Shown one piece after another: positions 43,130 through 54,200 of a stretch of 64,000 bases of DNA. The translations under genes and the position numbers were made by a program. Below the pieces are notes generated by a model. It was not told where the DNA came from. It made no database searches and saw only the letters and a list, made by a program, of their open reading frames with translations. The DNA lies in assembly GCA_002099365.1 (NCBI GenBank), contig MSED01000011.1, positions 687,001 through 751,000 of the forward strand, in the 5' to 3' direction. The stretch's first letter is position 1; each line of letters begins with the position of its first letter. Origin of the DNA: Phialophora verrucosa (Eukaryota > Ascomycota > Eurotiomycetes > Chaetothyriales > Herpotrichiellaceae).

Positions 43130-43985
43130 CCCGACACCGAACCGATTCCAACAGAACGGTCCTCACATCAGAGATTAGCTCGCCGGTGCTCATGGGCTGT
43201 ACGCTCGCGTCCTCCTTTTGCGGCTCGATCCGCCAATTCGATACCAGAGCACTCCCACATGTGCGGGAATCCAACGCAGCTGGACCTCCCAGCCCTGGTC
43301 ACGAAGTTTATGCAGTGCCTGAAGAGCCTGGAGCAGGATGTATTGTCCAGAAGGGCATTGCCCGTCAGCCATAGCTTTGGTTGGCGGCTTCATTGTCGGT
43401 GAAGATGGTGCAATTGCCCGGCCTGTTGATCTTTGCACGGGTGGTCGAGGTGCCTATATACTCCATTCTCAACGGCTGGACACCCTCGCATTACAGTCTT
43501 GGTGCCACCGCCGCAGCGCCGGCGTGACCATCGCTGCCATTTTCATCGATGTGTACGCAGAGTCTGGTCCGCTCTGTCGCATCGTGCTCCCAGGTTGATG
43601 ATGTGAGGGTTGAGAGAGCTGACAGTCATTGTGTAGCCTTGGCCTCCACCTTCTCTCGATGGTAGTCCCATTGCAGCCGCGAATCCATGTGCACATCGAG
43701 GTATCGGCACGATGGTGAGGCTTTGATGGCCGCATGTGGCAAGCCGGGAGCGTGCGTGACGTTCGCCGTTGCGTCGCGAGAGAGGTGGACAAGCTCGTCC
43801 TTGACCGGCGCGAACTGAGACTCGTGCCGGCGTGCCACATGCGACCATCAAGGCGTCATCGACGTATCCCACTGCTTCGGTGCTCTCGGTCTGAGGAACT
43901 TGAATCAGGTCGGCATCTATAGAAGAGTTACAGGATGGGCGAAGGGAGATCCTCGAGTCGTTCCGGTCTGAATAACGACTAGATC
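43130..43985 (-). mobile_element. Decayed non-LTR retrotransposon (Tad1/LINE-like), 3' part
   Basis: Reading down the minus strand, frameshifted pieces of one polyprotein appear in the correct order. First comes a reverse-transcriptase stretch ending RGSPFAHPV (cf. the QGSP motif), then ADLIQVPQTE...AVGYVDDALMVACG with the catalytic YVDD near 43865. SCRYLDVHMDSRLQWDYH (the RYLGVxLDxxLxW block) follows. An RNase H part, SGQYILLQALQALHKL..., LRWIPAHVG and ELADRAAK, lies below 43440. At least two frameshifts and a stop break it. Only the 3' end of an element is left. It is not RIP-degraded like the island further on, so decay here is mostly by indels. Confidence 0.8.
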
Positions 43986-44404
43986 AAAACATGCGGAAGA
44001 AGTTCGAGCACGACACTTCATGTCCGACCCTACATTAAACGGATACGTTATGGCCGAAGTATCTCAAATTGAATGGTCTACCGATTGTTGCATTCCGTAC
44101 TCTATTGAACCGATATTGATACTTTCTCTACGACAGAAGCCCATCCGACCAGGCACGATGTCTGCCAATCCCCATACCATGCCATGCCGAACAATGCCAT
44201 GCCGAACCATGCCATGCCATACCATACCATACCATTAGCTGTGGTGAATCGAGCTTAGCTGCCTTCACCTTGAATAACCTCATGCTTGTTATCGTGTCCA
44301 TAAGTTGTCGTACAGGCTTGACACCCGTGCTCGTGTTGTCTGAAACCGCGCATACCCATACCAGCGGTTGTGTTTCGTTGAGCTCTGCCTAGCTGTGCCG
44401 CAGT
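43986..44404. other. Intergenic with CCATG/CCATA repeat
   Basis: About 420 bases beyond the 3' end of the protease gene. The only structure seen is the short tandem repeat at 44171-44236. Confidence 0.5.
44171..44236. repeat. Imperfect 5-bp tandem repeat
   Basis: Units of CCATG, CCGAA and CCATA follow each other for about 66 bases, ending CCATACCATACCATACCATT. Confidence 0.85.
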
Positions 44405-45964
44405 CTACATAACAAAGCGTGTGTCAATGTCTGCCTCATTCACAACACCCTTGGCTCCGATGGCATTGGTCAACCATGGCTTCAGATCCGGGGTGAACAG
44501 GTTCACAATGTTGTACGGGCTCTCGGGATACCCTCCTGAGACTGTTGGCGTCAGAAAGTGACAATTATTAGGGTCACCTCACTTACCGATACCGCAGACA
44601 CGCACGAGGCGATTCAGATCGTAGCTGCCCGCCTGGTCTGCCCCATGATCATAGGCACAGAACATTGCGCCGGATCGGCCGTACCAGGCACTCATGTTGA
44701 CATGTTCCTGATGTGCTTTGAGCTCTGGTTCGCCAACGGCGGAATCATGTTCTTTGACGCATCCAAATGCCACGGTGCGTATGCCGGGCATGAGCACTGA
44801 CATATTTGGTGGTTCCTCTCCCTAAACCCGATCAGTCTCGTACGGTGACTTGCAGCAGCTGGTATACTGACACAAGCCTTGACTATTTTGACCTGCACAT
44901 CCCGGGATTGCTGATCGTAATACTGTTTCCAGCAGTTTCTGAAGTGTTCCTCAGCGACTGCGATATTGTAACCGACGGTCCAGCAAAGCTTTGCCTCCCT
45001 GAGTGCTTGTTGATCGAGGTCCGTGGCGTAGACGAGCTGGCAGGGATCAATGACCATGTTCTTGCTATCGTTACGGGTGCGAGTCAGAATCTGAAAGACA
45101 GCGAAGTCCTTTGAGCGATGGACAGCTGCGAGGCGGATATCGAAGAACCGGCGACTCAGGGTTTTTGCTACAGCTGTCAGCATGTAAAGCCGCACCAGTT
45201 GGGAGTCTTTCGACACTACTGACGGGTTCTGATTTCTCTGACTTGCATTGCGCAATGCATGCCAAACTCCCGTCGGTGGTATGCCAGAGCCAACCGCTGG
45301 AACTGCTCCTTGTTGTCAGGCCACTGCATGAAGTGGGCACAGGTGACAATGGCGTCTCTGCCAACCCGAAAGCCGGAGACCCAGACGGGTTCGTCTTGGC
45401 CCGGTTTCGGAATGTGTATGGCGACCGCGGCAAGACCATGCGTCATGAGAGATGTCAGTTTCTAGGAAAGCCAAACGTCAGCATTTCGGATACCACAATT
45501 AGCGGAACCATTACCTCTGGGGTGCCAGCGACAAGCTCATTTTTCACATCCGTCAGCTCGGGACCTTCGACCTCAAATTCACCATCGTCGGCAAGGATAT
45601 GGAGCCCGCACAGTGGATGTGATCCTACGTTATTGGAGGTAATCCCACAGAATTTGAAGGGCTTCGGGGAGAAGTTTTGTGGACTGGTTGCTTTGATCGA
45701 CTTGGGTGCGGCGTCCGTCGCGGGTGGTGTTGTTGGCTGCCCCAGCATCTTCAAAATGTCAGCTCGTTTTTCACCCCTCATACGGATATATGCTCTGGTC
45801 AGAGGTGTATAGGCGAAGGAGGTACACGCAATGACGGCCAGTCGGTCCACCTCGTTGGGAGGATTGTGTCGGACGGGCTTCCCAGAACATGCTTGCTCAA
45901 GGGCTGCTTTTATTAGCGGTGAGAATTCCTCCATTTCTGGCTGACTGCTGGTTGATTTGTCCAT
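44405..45964 (-). CDS. Trypsin-like serine peptidase domain protein
   Basis: Five exons are proposed: 45964-45515, 45461-45295, 45241-44872, 44821-44587 and 44541-44405 (about 452 residues). Introns 1, 3 and 4 (about 45-53 nt) have good borders. Intron 2 (45242-45294) is inferred because the frame changes there; a real frameshift is the alternative. An unrecognised N-terminal domain (about 1-150) precedes a chymotrypsin-like fold. VSGFRVGRDAIVTCAHF gives catalytic His near 193, HRSKDFAVFQI gives Asp near 251 and WYGRSGAMF gives Ser near 379. VCGIVSGGYPESPYNIVNLFTP forms the substrate-pocket strand. No signal peptide is seen at the chosen start, so it is probably intracellular. The upstream region ends at the repeat island about 295 bases away. 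Confidence 0.7.
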
Positions 45965-46260
45965 GTTTGTTCCTGCGATTGCTGTCGGCCAGGTGCAAAG
46001 GCAGGACGACACGACAAGCGCGGGCGAGGCTGTAATAAGTCCACATTGCGCGGGTATCCCTGCAGGCAACTTTTCCGATTGCACGCTGATTTGTTTGCTT
46101 CTTGCCTCTGTTCCTTCACTGTCTGCAATCAGCCTTCACTTTGCACAGGCACTGCCCGTCTGGCCAGACTGAAAAGACAAGCCACGCGACGAAACCGCCA
46201 AGACAGTCGGAAGTGGTTCACCTGATGTGACCCGTAGATAGACCGAGTCAGGAGTCTTTA
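45965..46260. other. Promoter-side spacer of protease gene up to the repeat island
   Basis: About 295 bases of normal-composition DNA between the protease start and the left end of the Tc1/mariner element. No gene seen. Confidence 0.5.
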
Positions 46261-46350
46261 CATACAGGAGGGAGGCATGAACGAGCTGCCACCCCCCCCC
46301 CCCTTTCTCTGGGACGCCACCGACCCACTCATCTCTCTGCGCTGTTGCCT
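46261..46350 (+). repeat. Left terminal inverted repeat of the mariner-type element
   Basis: About 90 bases pair with 60441-60525 in inverse orientation, with one small indel beside a 12-C run. Repeats of a CTGTTGCCT-type motif continue inward to about 46380 and may be transposase-binding sites. Confidence 0.85.
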
Positions 46351-46602
46351 GCGCTGTTACCTCTCTCTGTACTGTTGCCTCTCTTCCCTCTTTATTACAG
46401 GAACCTCTTTACCTCTTAAAAATACCTAGAAAGCATAAGAACCGATAAGTCCTATACGGATCCCGACCGACCTCGCGGCCAGCGCCTTACTGAGCGAGAA
46501 CGTACCTAGATTCTTACCCTTTATAATATTATTAACTAGAATAAGTTATAAATTATAAGAAAGCTTTAATTTACTATCTCTACTATCCGTTTCTATATCT
46601 AA
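46351..46602 (+). pseudogene. 5' remnant of Tc1/mariner transposase region
   Basis: The about 250 bases between the left inverted repeat and the LTR element. Composition shifts to AT-rich after about 46400. By position this should hold the transposase start, but I cannot read a convincing N-terminus. Confidence 0.4.
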
Positions 46603-46607
46603 TTTAG

Positions 46608-46967
46608 TGTTACGGCCTATACTAGGTCCGAGTATATATACGCGACCGCGTACGATGGAAGATAAGGCTACAGGCTGCAGGCGACCATTTCCGGTAAAGC
46701 GCGTGCCTGCTAAGCTTTGTCCTAATTAGGCAAGTGAGGCTATATAATTATATAGCTAAATACTAATTAGCTACATATAACTAAAATCCTTAGCGGCTTA
46801 TATATATACCGAAATCCTTAGCGGAGAGAAGTATTTATCTAGGGTAATAGGTATCGCGCCTTTTATACTCTTTCCCTCTCTCTAGTTTAGTCTCTTAATA
46901 TTAAGTAATCTATACCTTTATATAGTGTTTACCCTATCTTCTTCTATTAGTGTACTATACTATTATA
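46608..46967 (+). repeat. 5' LTR of the outer Gypsy element
   Basis: It begins TGTTACGGCC. It keeps many CA/TG dinucleotides that are TA in the other three LTR copies, so it is the least mutated copy. It lacks a short duplicated segment near the start that the inner LTRs have. Confidence 0.9.
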
Positions 46968-49900
46968 TTAAACTAAACTCGCCCTATTACTATTCTAAGA
47001 AGGAATTATAATATCTTACCTAAATAAGAATCGACTAGAATAAACTAAAGCTAATAACTAGACTATTATTAACTAAGCCCGTTAATAATAGTATAACTAA
47101 CTAACTTAAATAACTCTAAGGCCGATAACTAAACTATCCTACCGACTACTAAATAGAATACTAAACCTAATACTCTTAATACTAAACTTAAACTTATTAG
47201 TATAGATTAATATAAATTATATATAACTAAAAATATTAAATTAACCCTATAGCTCTACTAATTATTAAGATATAAAACTATAGCTAAAGTTAGAGCTATC
47301 TCTAAATAGACTCTTCTAGAAGTAATTAACTAAGGCTAAAATATTATTATAAACTAAAAAGATATTATTTAAGATTTCTAGATTTAGATTATTAAATAAA
47401 AGGAATAAATTATAAATCTTAATTATTAAATTATATAGAAATAAACTATTATTAATTACCTTAAATATAATTAAAGTATAACTTTAAGACTAGCCCTAAT
47501 ATAATATATTAATATCCTTAACCTTAAGCCTCTCTTTAATAGAAAGAAGTTTATCTTTAAATTATAAAGATCTAAGATTCTTAGTAAATTCTCCGCTAAT
47601 ATCTTTTAATTCCTCTCTAAAGAAGTTAAGATAATATATTTATATAGCTGTATTACTAAAGATATATAATATTATTTATAATTTTATTATAGCCTTAATA
47701 AGAAAGATTTATTTATTAATACTATAGATATACTTAAGTTCTTAATAAAAACTTATATTAACCCTTATTAAGTCGAGAATATATAAGAAGAGTACTAAGC
47801 CCTTTATATAAAAGTAATAAAACTATTTAACGACTTTTATATTAAGTTCTTATACTTAGCTAGTAAAAATAATATACCGAAAAATAACTTTTATCTCGAC
47901 TTATAAAATAAATTAATACTAGCTCTATAAGTAGTAATTATATTAACCTTTTATATTCTATAAACCTATTAAAATATTATTAATATTTATTAATAAACTA
48001 ACTAAGAATTATAATTAGTTAATAAAGAGAAGGCCCGCTATAAGGCTCGCTATATATTAAGAAATAGACTAACTAATAAAGCTATATTAACTTTTACTTT
48101 AAATATATATACTATACTTATATTATTTTTAAAATCGAATAGAGAAGATAACTAACCCTTATAGAACCGACTAACCTATAATAATATTATTAAGTAGGCC
48201 TTAAGTTACACTAAGATATATTTCACCTATCGCTAACTAAAATACCTCTCTCGAGATTACCTTATAAAGGCCGAGAATAAAGCTATTAAAGTTAGCGAAG
48301 CCTAAAAGGAAGAACCGAGAAAAGAATAACTCTAGAGGAAGTCTTTTTCTTAAGGAAGTATAATATTAGTATCTCTTCTATTAATTTAAGTTAATTACTA
48401 AGCGGAAAGTACTTTACTATATTATATAAATTATTATTTAATAGATATATAATTTAAACCTTTACCTTAGTCGACTTTAGAGTAAATAGATTTATTTTTA
48501 TTAATATTAAGCTTATACGCGATTTAACCTAATTCTTAAATATCTTTACTACTTATCTAAAGACCTCTTACTTTATAAAGAGATATAATAAGCGCTCTAA
48601 AAAGCTAATTACTAAAATCTTAACCTTATACCTAAAAGTCGATAGACAGAAATAATAAAACCTCCCTATACTTATATTAGACTTAAGGAGTTATAACTTA
48701 ATTCTAGAAAGAAAGTAGTTTACTTACTTTAATATATAGTTAAATATATAAAATTAATATCTACTTTAGCCTTAAAATTATTAAGATAAACTAATATTTA
48801 CTTAAGAGATTTATATACTTCACTAAAGCCTTTAAGTTACTATAATCTTATAATAATACTAAAAAGATATTACTAAATAGAACTAATTATTCGCTTATAA
48901 AGATAAACACCGGGTAAATAGACGAAACCTATACCCCTAAGGATATATATATTTAAAAATAGTACCTAGACTAGATCTAGTCTCTAAACCCCCTTTAGTT
49001 AAGTATTTACTTATTAAATCTATTCTATAAACTATAACTAGCTATACTTATAAATAAAACCTATAAAACCGACTAAAAGTTATATATTACGAATTAGTAT
49101 TAACTTATACTATAGAGATAGATAAAGGTAGTAATATAAAAGTATCCTCGGAGGATAGCTATACTAAAATAGAAGATAACTATATAAAAGTATTACTATC
49201 CCCTTAGAGCGTAGCTATTATAAATATTATTATAATTAGAGCGATAAGATTTTACTAAAACTTAAAGAAAAAGAAGAATACTTTATTTACTATAAGCCTC
49301 TATAAAATTAATAAACTTATTTAAGATTAAATAAACCCTTAAATAAAAAAGACTAAAGAATAATTTATATAATAATTACTCCTTTAGAAGTATTAAGAAT
49401 TCTATAATATATTCTTAAAGAAGGCTTCTAATATACTTTTATTACTCCGCCTCTATAACTACTAGATATAGCTAAAAGAGAAGAATAATTTAGATTATAG
49501 CTCTTTATATTGGATAAATATAGAGGAACTTCTATTAATAAAGAAGTACCTTAAGGAGAACCTCTAAAAGAGGTTTATTAAGTCGAGTTAATCTTCTTTT
49601 GTTTTACTTACTTTATTTATCGAAAAACCTAAAGAAGAACTAAGATTCTATATTAATTATTAGAAATTAAATACTCTTATTAAAAAGAACTATTACTCTT
49701 TACCTTTAATTAATAAGACCTTAGCTTAATTTAATAAAGCTTAAATATTTATAAAGCTTAATATTTACTAAGCTTTTTACTATATTTATATATACTCGGA
49801 TTTTAAGAAACTTATTATCTTTTATATTTATTATAGGGCCTATAAGTATAAGGTAATCCCCTTTAGGCTAATAAATAGCTTAGCGATCTACTAGCGCTAT

Positions 49901-50893
49901 ATAAATAATATTCTATTTAACTATCTAAATAACTTTATTATAATTTATTTAGATAATATCTTAATTTACTTAAAGAATAAGCTAAAATATATAAAGTATA
50001 TAAAGAAGGTCTTATCGCGATTACAGAAAGCTAAACTTTAAGTTAATATTAAGAAAAGTAAGTTTCGGGTTAAGTAAACTAAATACTTTAGGTTTATTAT
50101 TAGTACTAAGGGTATATATATAGATCTTATAAAGATAGCGGTACTATTAATCTAGAAAGTCTCTAATACTATAAAGAAAATATAAGCGTTCCTAGAATTC
50201 TATAACTTCTATTATATCTTTATTTAAAATTTTAGCCGAATTATACACCCCTTAATTTAGCTTATAAAGAAGGACTATCTCTTTATCTTTAATAAAGATT
50301 ATATATAAGTATTTAAAGAGTTAAAATATTAATTAATAATAATCTTAATACTAAGATATTTTTACCTAAATTATAAGATAATATTAAAGATTAACATTTT
50401 AAATAGAATTATTATTAGTATACTCTTTTAGTAGAACTTAACTAACGGAAATTAATACTTTATTATATACTATTTAAAAATAATAGCTCTAGCGGAATAT
50501 AACTATAATATCTATAATAAAGAAATACTTATTATTATATATACTCTTAAAATTTAGCGCGCGAAGCTTTAGAATATAGAGCTAAATATTCTAGTCCTTA
50601 CTAACTATAAAGCCTTAGAATACTTTATAACTAAGAGGCTATTAACCGCTCGCTAAGCTTATTAAGCCGGTATCTTTACTTAATATTACTTTAAGATCTA
50701 ATATCGCTTAAGAAAATAAAATAAGTAAGCTAACGCCTTAACTTAATAAAGATAGAACTAAAAAGACTAAAAATAAATAACTAAAGAAGACCGAATATAA
50801 ACTTTATTAGACCCGAAAAAGTTAGATAAAGAGGTTACTTCACTATTTTTATTAGCGCCTATAGGCCTTAACTCTCTAAAGCTAATTAATTAG

Positions 50894-50898
50894 GTATT
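50894..50898. repeat. Left target-site duplication of the inner element
   Basis: GTATT; the partner at 57111-57115 is ATATT. The one difference (G to A) is what RIP would produce. Confidence 0.75.
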
Positions 50899-51270
50899 TA
50901 TAATAGTATAGTATACTAATAGATAAAGATAAAGCGAATATTACTTAAAGATATAGATTACTTAATATTAAGAGACTAAACTAGAGAGAGAGAAAGGGTA
51001 TAAAAGGCGCGATATCTATTACCCTAGATAAATACTTCCCTCCGTTAAGGATTTCGGTATACGCGTAAGCCGCTAAGGATTTTAGTTATATATAGCTAAT
51101 TAGCGTTTAGCTATATAATTATATAGCCTTACTTACCTAATTAAAATAAAGCTTAGTAAGTACACGCTTTACTAGAAATAGTTACCTATAGCTTATAGTC
51201 TTATCTTTTATTATATATAATTATATATACTTAAATCTAGTATAGGCCGTAATAATTATAGGCTATAATA
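50899..51270 (-). repeat. 3' LTR of the inner Gypsy element
   Basis: It pairs with 56739-57110. Its outer end carries an extra 15-16 bp duplicated segment (both TATAGCC and TTACGGCC starts present) that the outer LTRs lack. It is the most AT-shifted LTR. Confidence 0.88.
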
Positions 51271-54200
51271 ATACCCTCCTCTTTAAGAAAGCCTATTCTT
51301 AAGCTTTATTATTATTATTATAGTCCTTTATTAGTTTATTATTTTCTTAGTAATATAGCTAAGCTTATAATCTTCTTAAGGGTTCTAGTTACTAAAGATA
51401 TTTCTTATAGTAATTATAGACCTTATATAATATATTCTTAAAATTAAAAGTTAGGTATTATTTAGGGTCTTTATTTTAGTTTAGTTACTATACTTAATAT
51501 TATAGCTTACTGCGGCGCTTTTATATAGCTAAAACTTCCTTAACCTCCTATTTATTCTCTTTATTTACTTTAATTAAAGATAGAGGTTTATTAACTTATC
51601 TTAAGAGAGAGTTATCTAATACCTTTCTAAGCTAGTCGGGAGAAAAAACCGGGTATATCTTTATTAAAGAGGGTAAGTTTAGTCTAAAGGAGTTTCTAAC
51701 TTACTCTAGAATACAGAATAAATCTATTATTTAGTACTCTAGTTTTCGGCTAAGGCGGTTAATCTTTTAGTTCTTTATTAATATCTAGACTAGGTTACCT
51801 TTTATAAAGTTAACTTCTTAATAATACTTATTAGTCTAGTATTTCTATTATTTCTAGGCGAGCTTTATTATATTATATACTAACTTTTAGATATTATATA
51901 TTTAATAGACGAGTTATTAAGCTTTATCTTAACTAAGCTATTCTTATATATTTAAGAGTTCTCCTAAAAGTTTTTAATTAAAAGAGGTCTTTAGCTTATA
52001 TCTATTTTTAATAAAGAAAGAGCTTATATCTATAAAGTTATAAAGGAGTATAGTTTAAGTATAGTCTATTATTAGTAAGAGGTTAGCCTAATTATTCTAG
52101 TAGTAATTTATAAAAGGCTATAGTTATTAGTTAAGGTATTAGTTTATAATTTTCGTCTATTTATTAGTTTATAGATAGAAAGCTATTAATAGCTTAAGCT
52201 TAATTCCTAAGATATAATAGAACTCTATTTAGAATTTAAATATAAACTATAAGCCGCGGTTAGAGATTATTATATCTAGAGGCCTATAGTTTCGGTAAAT
52301 AAAAGAGATAAATAATTATACTATCTTCTTTATAGTAATAGTTTTATAGTAAGAGATAGAGTAAGCTCGCTTCTTTAAGCGATTAATTATTATATATACT
52401 ATATTATACTTATTCTAATTTACGAGAAAGAACTTAAAATCTATTATAATATATTACTATAGTCGGTTAAGGATAGATAGCAGCTTTAGAGTTCCTAGCG
52501 ATAGGTCTTAAGGGACTATAGTACGTTAATAAATATAGTAATTTTAAATAAACTAAGTAATATCTCTAAAGAGATTTAGCTAATAATAATAAAGGGATAG
52601 TAATTTACTTATTTTATTCCGGTTAAGGTAAGTTATTAAAATTTAATTATATACTTCTATAATTAGCTTAATTTATAATTTATTTTTATTTAAGATTATT
52701 AATCTCCTCTTAAATTATAATAGTCCTTATAATAATATTTAGGGGTATTAGCTTAAGTAAACCTTTTCTCTTTTAGTATTTAATAGAGGACTCTTATAAT
52801 TTACTTATATTATCTAGTTAATTAGCTTTAGAGAATTAAGGCCTATAGGCGCTAATAAGAATAATAGAGTAACCCCTTCGCTTAACCTTTCTAGGCTTAG
52901 TAAGATTTATATCTAGTTTTCTTTCGTCGCCTATTTTTAGTCTTCCTAATCCTATCCTTGTCGAGTTAAGATATTAGCTCGTTTATTTTATTTTCCTAGG
53001 CGATATTAGATCCTAAAGTAGTATTAGGTAAGGATACTAGTCTAATAGGCTTATCAAGCGGTTAATAGCCTCTTAAATATAAAGTATTTTAAGGCTTTAT
53101 AGTTAGTAAGAACTAGAATATTTAGCTTTATACTCTAAAGCTTCGCGCGCTAAGTTTTAAGAATATATATAATAGCGAATATTTCTTTATTATAAATATT
53201 ATAGTTATATTTCGCTAAAGCTATTATCTTTAAATAATATATAATAAAATACTAATTTCCACTAACTAAGTCTTACTAAAAGAGTATACTAGCGATAACT
53301 CTATCTAAGGCGTTAATCTTTAGTATTATCTTATAATCTAGGTAGAAATACCTTAGTATTAGGGCTATTATTAACTAATACTTTAGTTCCTTAAACGCTT
53401 ATATATAATCTTTATTAAAAGTAAAGAGATAGTTCTTCTTTATAAGCTAAGTTAGGGGGCGCGTAATTTAGCTAAAATTTCAGATAAAGATATAATAAAA
53501 GTTATAGAACTCTAGGAACGCTTATATCTTCTTTATAGTATTAGAGACTTTTTAGGTTAATAGTACCGCTATCTTTATAAGATCTATATATATACCCTTA
53601 GTATTAATAATAAACCCGAGATATTTAGTCTACTTAACTCGAAATTTACTTTTCTTAATATTAACTTAAAGTTTAGCTTTCTATAATTATAATAAAACCT
53701 TCTTTATATATTTTATATATTTTAGCTTATTCTTTAAGTAAATTAAAATATTATTTAGATAAGTTATAATAAAGTTATCTAAATAGTCGAATAAAATATT
53801 ATTTATATAGCGCTAATAGGTCGCTAAACTATTTATTAGCCTAAAGGGAACTACTTTATACTTATAGGCTCTATAATAAGTACGAAAGGTAGTTAGTTCC
53901 TTAGAATCCGGGTATATACGAATACGGTAAAAGGTTTAGCGAATATTAAGCTTTATAAATATTTAAGCCTTATTAAGTTAAGCTAAGGTCTCGTTAATTA
54001 AAGGTAATAAATAACAGTTCTTCTTAGTAAGCGCGTTTAGTTTCCGATAGTTAATATAGAATCTTAATTCTCCTTTAGGTTTTTCGATAAATAAAATAGA
54101 TAAAGCGAAAGGAGATTAACTAAGCTTAATAAACCTCTTTTAGAGGTTCTCTTTAAGATACTTCTTTACTAATAAAAGCTTATCTATATTTATTTAATAT

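Noticed and set aside
42829..43374. A 181-codon forward frame downstream of the kinase
   Set aside because: Its second half is antisense to a recognisable RNase H/LINE relic, and the translation has no protein features.
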